A stretch of DNA of 64,000 nucleotides. Origin: Candidatus Atribacteria bacterium. GTDB lineage: Bacteria; Atribacterota; Phoenicimicrobiia; Phoenicimicrobiales; Stramentimicrobiaceae. The stretch covers positions 1 to 64,000 of the forward strand of contig JAGYIZ010000006.1 of the NCBI GenBank assembly GCA_018402425.1. Direction: 5' to 3'. Below are positions 48,792 to 56,791 of the stretch, piece after piece. The notes under the pieces were generated by a model, which ran no database searches, was not told where the DNA came from, and saw only the letters and a list, made by a program, of their open reading frames with translations. Within the stretch, counting starts at the first letter, position 1. Every line of letters starts with the position of its first letter. A program made the translations under genes and the position numbers.

Positions 48792-49527
48792 TGTGCTAAA
48801 TCTGTAATCTCCATTTTAATAATAGATAATGTAAAAAGCTAAAATATTTTTACAGTTTTTAAAACTAAAAAATATTCTATCATTCAATTCCTATAAATGC
48901 AACAAAACAGTATTGAGAGTCTGTGTCAAAAGTCAACTCACAAACCCTCCAAAAGACAGATTATTAATTATTATTAGAAAATTATCCTTTCTTATACTTC
49001 CTCTCCCCCTTGTCACCTTCACCCCACCTTAGTCCTCCCCTCAAGGGGAGGAAATGAGATAGCAATCCTTCCTCAAGGGGAGGAGACGATATGGCTCAAT
49101 CCCATTTAAAGGAGGAGGAAGAAAGATTTAATTCTTGCCTGAGTGGTAAATGAGATGGGTCAATCCTTTCTTCCTCGAGGGGGAGGAAAAGAAAAAGTTA
49201 ATTCTCACCTCAAGGGGGAAGAAATGAGAAAAAGAGTCTATGTTTCTCAATCGGGGAGGAAATGAGAAAAGAGTTACCTCGGCCTTAAGGGGGAAGTTAC
49301 CTTCCCTCTCCCCAAGGAGGGAGAGGGTTAGGGTGAGGGGGATAAAATGAAAGAGGAGTATTGGTTTATAAAATAAAAATAAGAAGCATTCTCAATCTGA
49401 TCCATATTCGTATATCTAGGTGAATGGATTATTGATTTAATCTGAAAACTGAAGACCGAGAACCGATTTTTATAACTTATTACTGTATTTTATGCTCAAT
49501 ACGCGATACGCACGACGCAATACAATA
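48792..49527. repeat. Repeat cluster between the permease and the dead binding-protein gene
   Basis: Bases 48919-49005 are the left part of the ~130-180 bp dispersed repeat; its right part (palindrome half 'gggagagggttagggtgagg' and tail 'aaatgaaagaggagtattgg') appears at ~49297-49375. The ~290 bases between are irregular tandem C/G-rich units such as 'cctcaaggggaggaaatgag', spaced ~35-60 bases. Bases ~49430-49527 carry 'ctcaatacgcgatacgcacg'-type words. Confidence 0.7.
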
Positions 49528-49764
49528 AATATCGCACCCGCTTAGCGGGTGGCTTTAAGAACCCCTAAAAGAGGTTTACTTTTTTCTTAATACCTTTTTG
49601 TCCTGCTTTTTTCTACTATTTTTACTGAATATTTCTAAGCATTAAAAAAGTTTGCTTTGGACTGTAGAAAAATATCAGATAGCTTCTCTTGCTCTTTTTT
49701 ATGGTAAAACCAATTTAACCATTACACCCTTCTTAGAAGGTGTTTTTTCATGGTTAAATAAAAA
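49528..49764 (+). repeat. MITE-like element, largest copy
   Basis: 237 bases. Left end 'aatatcgcacccgcttagcg' with hairpin partner 'gcgggtgg', then 'ctttaagaacccctaaaaga'. Right end 'tttaaccattacaccc' / 'ttcttagaaggtg' hairpin and 'atggttaaataaa'. The middle ~130 bases are AT-rich and differ from the 43122 copy apart from a shared 'tcttaa' and 'atggtaaaacca' or similar. Confidence 0.75.
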
Positions 49765-49797
49765 AGGGATGAATCAAAAGATTCATCCCTTTTTTAT
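49761..49797. terminator. Bidirectional Rho-independent terminator
   Basis: Perfect stem 'gggatgaatc' / 'gattcatccc' with an AAAA loop, flanked by A-run and T-run. It lies at the 3' end of the binding-protein remnant (minus strand) and directly abuts the MITE-like element. Confidence 0.85.
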
Positions 49798-49805
49798 TTA
49801 ATTTA

Positions 49806-51447
49806 CTATTTAATATCAACAGGGTAGAAGAATTTGCGGGATGTTGGGTGTAAAGTGGTTCAACTACATTATTGATGGAAAACTATATTTTTGGATTGAA
49901 TGAGCTGTAAACCCATCTCGGCATCTTCATGAACCACCTGCTTTTTTATAATATCCTTCCCGTTCATTTATATCATAAGTTCTCAAAGTTTTAAAATCTG
50001 ATTTTCTTCGTTAGTATAGGTGCATAGTTTCCGGTTAAATGAACAGGCATTTAGTCCGTACAGAACATTCATGAAATTATCCGGTCACCATTATCACCAG
50101 TCCATCCAAGAGGCACATCTGGTGTTGTCCGGCTTCAGTCTCCCCTGCAAATAGGTTCCCCAGTTCACCTTTTATAGAAGTTAACATCGATACCGACAGC
50201 AGCCAGATAACTCTGAATAGCTCCCGATTTTAGGTGGATCAAACATATATGGTCTGGAGACGGCATGACGTAAGGTTACTTCAAAACCACAGAATCGGCT
50301 TCAGCCAGTAATTCTTTGGGCTCTTTCCGGGTCGTAAGGATAATCTTATTCCATCATGGTGTCCAAGTACACTTGGGAGGCACACCTGTTTTGGCTACAG
50401 AAGCAGTCCCCATATAAATGTCTCTGACTATAGATTCTTATCAATAGCCATATTGATTGCTTTTCTTACTTCTTTCTTAGTCATGGCTCATAATAGCCTG
50501 GACTTTCTAAAGGCTCATTAGGTCTTTTACCTTACTTTATTAGCATCTACATAACCATAACCTATGTTCATGGCCATATAACCAACATTCATTCCTGGCT
50601 CAGTCAGAAGCTTTAGATCAGGATTAGCCTCAATACGTTCAAGATCAGATGGGTTAGGATATTCTATTCCATGAACCTCTCCTACTTTTAAAGCTCAGCA
50701 ATCGGGCAGAGGGATCTTCAATAACCCTGAATATCAATTTATCCAATTGAGGTCTTTTCTCCAGTAATCTTCATTGGCTTCTAAGGTAATAAGGATCATC
50801 TTTAACCCATTTCGACAAATTTAAAAGGTCCGGTTCCACATGGATTCTGAAGAGTATTCCTCAGCATTGGTCGGACTCAATAATTGCAACTGTAAACATG
50901 GCTAAACTGGTCAGTTATGGATGCATTTGGGGCTTTTAAAATACTTTTACTGTATAATCAATTTTACTCACAATAATTTCTTCATTCTCGACTGTTTTAA
51001 AAGAATACAACTGCTGAGGCACCGAGATTCAACTTTTTACATCACAAACATATAGCCCCAATAAGGCCACTCACCATACTGATGATAGGGGTGCTCAGGG
51101 TTACTCGTCGAGCAAAAGAAAATAAAACTGCATTGGCATTAAAATCAGTCCCGTCATGGAATCTAACACCTTTTCTTAGATAAATACAATTTCGGTACCA
51201 TCGTCGAAATTTCCAAGTGATTCTGCAAGACATGGTTTACTCCTCAGTAGAACCTGCTTCATATCTCACTCACCTCTCAAAAATATTGTCCATCCTCTGA
51301 ATAGACTCACCGTCACATGTCAGCCGGATCTAAACGAACGGTATCTCGCTACTACCAAAGACTAAAACTTTTTCTTTGAGCCATACTCTGACATAACTAA
51401 TCCTAAAGATAAATAAATGTCACAGATTATTAATCCTTATTTTTCAT
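49806..51447 (-). pseudogene. Peptide ABC transporter substrate-binding protein, shattered
   Basis: The start ATG at 51445-51447 follows 'aaaaggag'. Reverse-strand pieces across frames give an OppA/DppA protein: 'KEKVLVFGSSEIP', 'ESIQRMDNIFE', 'RYEAGSTE', 'YLRKGVRFHDGTDFNANAVL' (the SBP_bac_5 signature) and, at the very end, 'RKFFYPVDIK' to the stop at 49806-49808. ~547 codons is the right length. More than ten lesions. This was the first gene of the dipeptide transporter operon; the permeases and ATPases are intact. Confidence 0.82.
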
Positions 51448-51784
51448 TTTACTCCTTTTTATTTTATTAATTTCCTTACTTCTACTTAACTTAAAAATAT
51501 TGTTCAATAGATTAAAATAACCACCTCCTTTTTTGAAAATTATTTTCTTTTCAAATATCTTTTAGCAATAGAGATTTCCTAGTAAAAAACTGCCTATATA
51601 TTAAGCAAAATATTAACACCCCCAAAAAACAATGTCAACTTATTATATTAATAAGAATTAATAGATAACTATACTATTCAATCCACACTATTTATCAAGG
51701 GTTGAGTCCCTGTCCCAGCCAATAAGGAAATGAACCTTACCCCAGTCAACAAGGACATTCCCTTGAACTGAGAATTTGAGAAAG
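51448..51784. other. AT-rich intergenic region
   Basis: The stretch must have held the promoter of the transporter operon, but I see no convincing promoter, repeat or hairpin beyond AT-rich sequence. Confidence 0.4.
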
Positions 51785-52624
51785 CTAAGGAATTATTAAA
51801 TGGTCCATTTTTGACTCTTTAAACTGCCGGATGATTTTAAATTGAGACAAAACTACTTCTTTGCTACGGGAAAATTTCTGATTGTGGTTCTTACACCAGG
51901 TACTGAAAAACTTTTGGTATTTTTTTTCTCTTCCTTCAGAAAATATATCTTCATTGCTACCCATCTGACTGACAGCTTCATTAATCTTGTCAAACGATTC
52001 AACGGTAACCGCGGTAACTTCTAATACCGCAACAGGAATGCCTTTCCAATTATTCAAAAATGAATAATCTCCAACTTGGGGAATATTCTGGTGGTATAAA
52101 GAATATTGATCCTTGAGTTCTACAAGTATTCTTTTTTTGTCCTGAAGTATTGCTTTATTATAATCATCAGTTTCCCTTTTCCCATGGCTATTTTTAACAA
52201 TATGAAAATTTCGCTTCGTTACAGTAAACCCATTTAACAAAATATCGTGATAGGTTTGAATAACTGACTTTCCGGAAAGACCGGAGAAATTATCACTTTC
52301 TTTAATACAATTTATAGGAGTCCACTGAATATCCCGATACTTGGTCAAATCGAACAATATTTCAGATGCCTCTTTCCCGGGACATAAAAAAAGATAAATT
52401 ACCTGATCATTATGATATATATCTAAAAGATTCTTTTTACCTATCAGGTTTGATTTCAAGGGAATAAAAGCCTGTTTAGCTAAAAGTTCTACATTCAGGC
52501 GATTAGATGGCTTGTTAACAGGATCTTCTACTTCTGGTAAAAACCAATGATTATTATCAATTTTATTCTTGTTTTTTACCCACAAAGTCTTGTGCTCTCT
52601 ATCCAAAATTAAGAGAAAAGCCAT
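51785..52624 (-). CDS. ASCH-domain protein with Nudix-like N-terminus
   Basis: 279 residues in two parts. Residues ~1-130 open 'MAFLLILDREHKTLWVKNKN' and look like a worn Nudix fold (strand, 'HWFLPEVEDP' where Nudix has W-x-L-P-G-G), without the full Nudix box, so a hydrolase is doubtful. Residues ~135-279 match ASCH (PUA-like RNA-binding): 'AVLEVTAVTVESFDKINEAV', then a 'REKKYQKFFSTWCKNHNQKF' helix and 'EVVLSQFKII'. ASCH proteins bind RNA or hydrolyse modified nucleosides. Function unknown. A single gene between AT-rich gaps. Confidence 0.6.
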   Translation of the reverse strand: MAFLLILDREHKTLWVKNKNKIDNNHWFLPEVEDPVNKPSNRLNVELLAKQAFIPLKSNLIGKKNLLDIYHNDQVIYLFLCPGKEASEILFDLTKYRDIQWTPINCIKESDNFSGLSGKSVIQTYHDILLNGFTVTKRNFHIVKNSHGKRETDDYNKAILQDKKRILVELKDQYSLYHQNIPQVGDYSFLNNWKGIPVAVLEVTAVTVESFDKINEAVSQMGSNEDIFSEGREKKYQKFFSTWCKNHNQKFSRSKEVVLSQFKIIRQFKESKMDHLIIP

Positions 52625-52982
52625 TTCTACTCCTGAAGATATTTATTTACACATACCCAAAAAAAGTATTTAATTAGTAGTACAGGAATGTTTTGAACTT
52701 TCAATGTTGTAAAATGATTTAAGAAGCTTTATTTTACTACAAAAAACCTATTCTTATAATTACTACGACAAAATAGGCATGAAATCCTTCTTTTACTTTT
52801 AAAGGTATTAACTATTATAATAATTATTCTTAAAAATGAAAAGGAAGAACCTCATTCTTTTGGCCAACAGTAATTAATAATTATTATATTATATCATATA
52901 AATATTTTACTTTCTTTACAAAAAAACAATATAATGTAATTATCTGTAATAGAATTATTTAATCATTCCAAAGAAAAATAAA
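52625..52982. other. AT-rich divergent intergenic region
   Basis: No gene or repeat seen. Divergent promoters for the ASCH gene and the MATE gene should lie here. Confidence 0.4.
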
Positions 52983-54362
52983 GTGATTATGCAAAAAATT
53001 GTCAAAAGAGACCTAACCAAAGGAAATATTGCTAAAAATCTGCTTATTGTATCTATACCTACTATGTTTGGCTTCTTTGCTCAAACTCTCTATGATTTTA
53101 TTGATATGATCTGGATAGGAAAAATATCTGCCCAAGCAGTAGCAGGTGTAGCTATATTCAGTACAATTTTTTGGATTGCCGACATTTTTAATGAGATTAT
53201 AGGGATTAGTTCAGTTTCTCTTATTTCACAAAGTTATGGAGCTGGTCAAACTGATAAGGCAAAAGAAATGATTGAACAATCCATTTTTTTTAAAATGATT
53301 GTATCAGCTGTTATGGCAATAATCCTTATTATAATTTTAAAGCCGCTTAGCTTGTTCTACACTGATGATTCTACAGTTATTAAACATATTCTCGATTATG
53401 GAATTATCCGTTCTCTTTTTCTCCCCTTTATGTTTTCTTCCTTTAGTGTTAATACTGCAATGCGCTGTACCGGTGACGCTCGGCACCCTATGATTATTAT
53501 GACCTTTACTGCGCTTTTAAATATTATCCTGGATCCGATTTTTATGTTTGAAACAATTCCGGGCACTTCCCTCCCAGGATTAGGATGGGGAATCCAGGGA
53601 GCAGCTATCGCTACCGTTTTTTCAACATTTATAGCCTTTTCAGTTGGCCTGTTTCTCCTCCTTACAGGAAGGAGCTATGTAAAAATATCTTTTTTAGGCT
53701 TATTCAGCTTAAATAAAGAAAATATTAAAAAACTATTTATTATTGGTCTTCCCTCGGGATTAGAAATGTTTTTTCGTCAGGGAAGTCAATTCCTGCTCTT
53801 GAAGTTTGTTTCCTTATACGGCACCCATGCATTGGCCACTTTTGGTATTGGCATGCGCTTGTTTAACGTAGTTTTTCTCCCTTTATTGGGTTTGTCTATG
53901 GGGGGAAGTGCAGTAGCCGGTCAAAATCTTGGTGCCAACCAAATTAACCGAACTCATCGAACTGCCCTATGGACAGCATTTCTGGGTAGTATTATTACCG
54001 GCATTATAGCCGCTGTCACAGTGATTTTTCCTGAACAGATTATTAGATTATTTGTCAATAATAATCAAGTTGTTGAGATAGGGAAAAACATGATTTATAT
54101 CATTGCTCCCAGTTTTATTGCTATTGCTCTTTCTATGGGGTTAAATACTGTTTTTTCAGGCTCCGGTTATAACTTTCCCTATCTTATGTCCGGGATCGCA
54201 TCACGCTGGCTCTTCCAGATTCCATTTTCCGCTCTGGTAGTCTATGTCTTTAATCTCCCCATTTCCTATATCTGGATAGGATTTTTAGTATCTGAATTTA
54301 TAGAATTATTAGTAATTCTTATATATTACTATCAAGGAAGATGGAAAAACACCAGGGTATAA
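52983..54362 (+). CDS. MATE-family efflux transporter
   Basis: A 459-residue membrane protein with 12 hydrophobic segments in two homologous halves. Opening 'KGNIAKNLLIVSIPTMFGFF', 'LYDFIDMIWIGKISAQAVAG' is the typical first-half motif, repeated in the second half as 'IIGLPSGLEMFFRQG' and 'LGLSMGGSAVAGQNLGANQI'. Exports cationic drugs or metabolites using Na+ or H+. Two starts are possible, GTG at 52983 or ATG at 52989. Monocistronic; a MITE-like copy lies downstream. Confidence 0.88.
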   Translation: MIMQKIVKRDLTKGNIAKNLLIVSIPTMFGFFAQTLYDFIDMIWIGKISAQAVAGVAIFSTIFWIADIFNEIIGISSVSLISQSYGAGQTDKAKEMIEQSIFFKMIVSAVMAIILIIILKPLSLFYTDDSTVIKHILDYGIIRSLFLPFMFSSFSVNTAMRCTGDARHPMIIMTFTALLNIILDPIFMFETIPGTSLPGLGWGIQGAAIATVFSTFIAFSVGLFLLLTGRSYVKISFLGLFSLNKENIKKLFIIGLPSGLEMFFRQGSQFLLLKFVSLYGTHALATFGIGMRLFNVVFLPLLGLSMGGSAVAGQNLGANQINRTHRTALWTAFLGSIITGIIAAVTVIFPEQIIRLFVNNNQVVEIGKNMIYIIAPSFIAIALSMGLNTVFSGSGYNFPYLMSGIASRWLFQIPFSALVVYVFNLPISYIWIGFLVSEFIELLVILIYYYQGRWKNTRV

Positions 54363-54413
54363 AGTTTTTTAATAATACTGATTCAGCATAAACCAATATA
54401 GATTCATTAAGGT

Positions 54414-54482
54414 AATATCGCACCCGCATAGCAGGTGGCTTTAATAACCCTAAAAAGGTTTAATCTTTTCTTGGTTAAATAA
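54414..54482 (+). repeat. MITE-like element, short copy
   Basis: Begins 'aatatcgcacccgcatagca', then 'ggtggctttaataacccta' and 'aaaaggttta', and ends 'ttggttaaataa'. The end overlaps the stop codon of the convergent GNAT gene, so the repeat supplies that gene's terminal codons. Confidence 0.7.
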
Positions 54483-54987
54483 GTCTGTCCATGGCCTTTT
54501 TATCCATACGATAAACAGTCCATTCCTCCAAAGGATAAGCACCCAATTTTTCATAAAATTTCCTGGCAGGATTCCAATTCAGCACCGACCATTCCATTCT
54601 CCCACAATCTCTTTCCCTGGCTAACCGAACACATTCTAATAATAATTCTTTACCTATACCTAATCCCCTGAAGGATTCTTTTACGTAGAGGTCTTCAATG
54701 TAGAAACCCGGTTTTCCCAGAAAGGTTGAATAATTATGGAAAAAAATAACCATGCCGGCTGGCTTTTCTTCCCAAATAGCCAACAGCGCTTCTGCATAAA
54801 CCTTCTTCCCAAATAATGTTTCTCTTATTGCATCCTCGTTTGTTACAACATGATCGGATAATTTTTCATAAACAGCTAATTCTTTAATCAATGCTAATAT
54901 TACAGGTACATCCGCTAACTCAGCTGCTCTAATGTTAAGTTTTTGTTGATGATTGCTCTTTTTTTCCAAAACATTTTTCCTTTCCAT
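54475..54987 (-). CDS. GNAT-family N-acetyltransferase (SSAT-like)
   Basis: 170 residues. After a short basic N-terminus, 'NIRAAELADVPVILALIKEL' is the GNAT beta1/alpha1; 'GFYIEDLYVKESFRGLGIGK' is the beta4 strand plus the pyrophosphate loop R-G-L-G-I-G; 'MEWSVLNWNPARKFYEKLGA' is motif B. This arrangement, with 'YEKLSDHV' in the first loop, resembles spermidine/spermine and thialysine acetyltransferases. Substrate not proven. Confidence 0.82.
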   Translation of the reverse strand: MERKNVLEKKSNHQQKLNIRAAELADVPVILALIKELAVYEKLSDHVVTNEDAIRETLFGKKVYAEALLAIWEEKPAGMVIFFHNYSTFLGKPGFYIEDLYVKESFRGLGIGKELLLECVRLARERDCGRMEWSVLNWNPARKFYEKLGAYPLEEWTVYRMDKKAMDRLI

Positions 54988-55068
54988 TTTTAATATAAGG
55001 CAAATTAATCAATTTATGCCCAATTTTTAATATTTATTCCTTTAAGCATAACATATAATACAATTCAA

Positions 55069-55869
55069 TCAAAAGTTCAAATATAAAAACCACCCTCCCA
55101 AAAGAATAAGGATGGACCCTGGTATTTTTTCTATTACATTTTCCTTAAAAAATAATAGAGAAAATAATAAAGTTAGAACCAGAGAAAGATTGGTCAACGG
55201 TTCAGCAAGGCTCAAATCAATCTGCTGCATGGCATAGAGTAAAAATAGATATGAAAATCCATTTATTAATCCACTTATTATTGATAGTATCGGTTTTTTA
55301 TTAAACACTTTTAATATGGTTTTGGTCTTCCCTCTAATCAGCAATATGACCAATAAATTAAAGGCAATAAAAAAGTATAATATCGTAGAATAAGTAACGG
55401 GGTGGACATTGGGAAGATAATATTTATCAATAATCCTTCCTAAACATTGGCTGGTAACAGCTAAAAACATCATTCGGCTGGGGATATCAGCAATAATATA
55501 GCGAACTGAATAAAATGGATTCCTGATATCTTTCAGCAGTGAAACCCCAACTATCATTAAAATAACCCCAATAATTTTAGTTAATGTAAATGGCTCTGAA
55601 AGAAAAAGGAAAGAAAATATTATCAGAATCAATCCATTTAAACTGTATATCGGGGTTACTAAAGATGTCTCTCCTGTTGCCAAAGAAGTAACAAAAGAGT
55701 AGGAATATACAGTATATAATACGCTACTGCCATAACATGGTAATAAAAAAATAAAATTTTTTATGGGAATAAAAGAAGCCAATGGAGTCAAAATAATTGC
55801 TCCAAAGATGAAGAATAAAAAAGTTGCTGACAAGTTATAATCAATATTACCTTGACGATCTCCCAGCAT
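55069..55869 (-). CDS. EamA/DMT-superfamily transporter, 5' end uncertain
   Basis: 266 residues from the first ATG, with ~9 hydrophobic segments and two EamA repeats ('VTPIYSLNGLILIIFSFLFL' and 'EPLTNLSLVLTLLFSLLFFK'). The expected first helix lies upstream in the same frame ('ILVSYLALTARIVFIAFEKI') but ends at a stop (tag near 55944) with no ATG/GTG/TTG. Either an atypical start is used, translation begins at the ATG with one helix missing, or the start was lost. Small-molecule exporter or importer; substrate unknown. Confidence 0.7.
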   Translation of the reverse strand: MLGDRQGNIDYNLSATFLFFIFGAIILTPLASFIPIKNFIFLLPCYGSSVLYTVYSYSFVTSLATGETSLVTPIYSLNGLILIIFSFLFLSEPFTLTKIIGVILMIVGVSLLKDIRNPFYSVRYIIADIPSRMMFLAVTSQCLGRIIDKYYLPNVHPVTYSTILYFFIAFNLLVILLIRGKTKTILKVFNKKPILSIISGLINGFSYLFLLYAMQQIDLSLAEPLTNLSLVLTLLFSLLFFKENVIEKIPGSILILLGGWFLYLNF

Positions 55870-56066
55870 CCTTACAACAATCTTTTCAAAAGCAATAAAT
55901 ACTATTCGCGCCGTTAAAGCAAGATATGATACCAGAATATGCTATTCCTCGCTTTCCAAAAAATAACTTACATTTCCAACAAATAACCTGTTAGCGAAAA
56001 AGAAAAGACTAACTTTTTTCTTCTTTTGAAATATTTGTCAATGCAAAAATATTTATTCTCCATTAC

Positions 56067-56567
56067 CTAATTAAGGCAGCTTAATAAATCAATGAGTCCA
56101 TACCCGATAACAAAAACGAGGGTTGCATAAACAAAAAAACTGGGCGAAATATTTCTTTCAGTATAATTAGTTTGCTTTAAAAAAAGAATTTTAGTCAAAT
56201 CACCCAACATCATTAAAAGTGCAAAATATGGCAAAAAGAACCAGCCTGTATTTCTAATCAATGCTAAAAATATCCCCCAGTGTCCAGCATTATTAAAAAA
56301 TACAAAAATAATGGATAAAATCTCCTTATTTTGCCAGCGATTAAAAATGGCAAAAAATATTCCCAATGACAAAATGCCCAAAATAATCAACTGAATTAGA
56401 CGGTTCCCCGAAGGTATTATCCAAACCTGAGAATCCCGACTTAAATAAAAAGCCAGTATGCCAATTATAATTGCTATAGATTTAATCCCTGTTTCCACCC
56501 AACCTAAAAAGGTCCAATTATGGATATACCACTCATTTAATTCTTTTTTTCTCTCTTTCTGCTTCAA
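56067..56567 (-). CDS. Membrane protein, unknown
   Basis: 166 residues with five hydrophobic segments (~27-41, 55-73, 82-102, 107-122, 145-162). No family recognised. It starts at an ATG at the end of a 'gaaaaaactatac'-like leader without a strong ribosome-binding site; 'MKQKERKKELNEWYIHNW' is a charged cytoplasmic lead. No operon partner on the same strand closer than 197 bases. Confidence 0.55.
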   Translation of the reverse strand: MKQKERKKELNEWYIHNWTFLGWVETGIKSIAIIIGILAFYLSRDSQVWIIPSGNRLIQLIILGILSLGIFFAIFNRWQNKEILSIIFVFFNNAGHWGIFLALIRNTGWFFLPYFALLMMLGDLTKILFLKQTNYTERNISPSFFVYATLVFVIGYGLIDLLSCLN

Positions 56568-56791
56568 AAAACTATACCTCCCCTCTTCTATTTATTGCTT
56601 TTAATAATATTCATTATTTTACTGAGAACAACAGTAAATACCGCCTCTTCAAATCTATTATATTGAAAATAACCTAAAATAAATACTTTTGCAATCATGA
56701 ATCATTAAATTCTTTGACGAATATTTATTTGTTTAAGATAGATATTTCAGGTAAAATGCAGATATAGATATCCATTAATGAGGTATTTATA

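Noticed and set aside
49010-49295. Possible CRISPR array in the tandem G/C-rich units
   Set aside because: Unit length and spacing are irregular, units are degenerate, no unique spacers of constant size and no cas genes.
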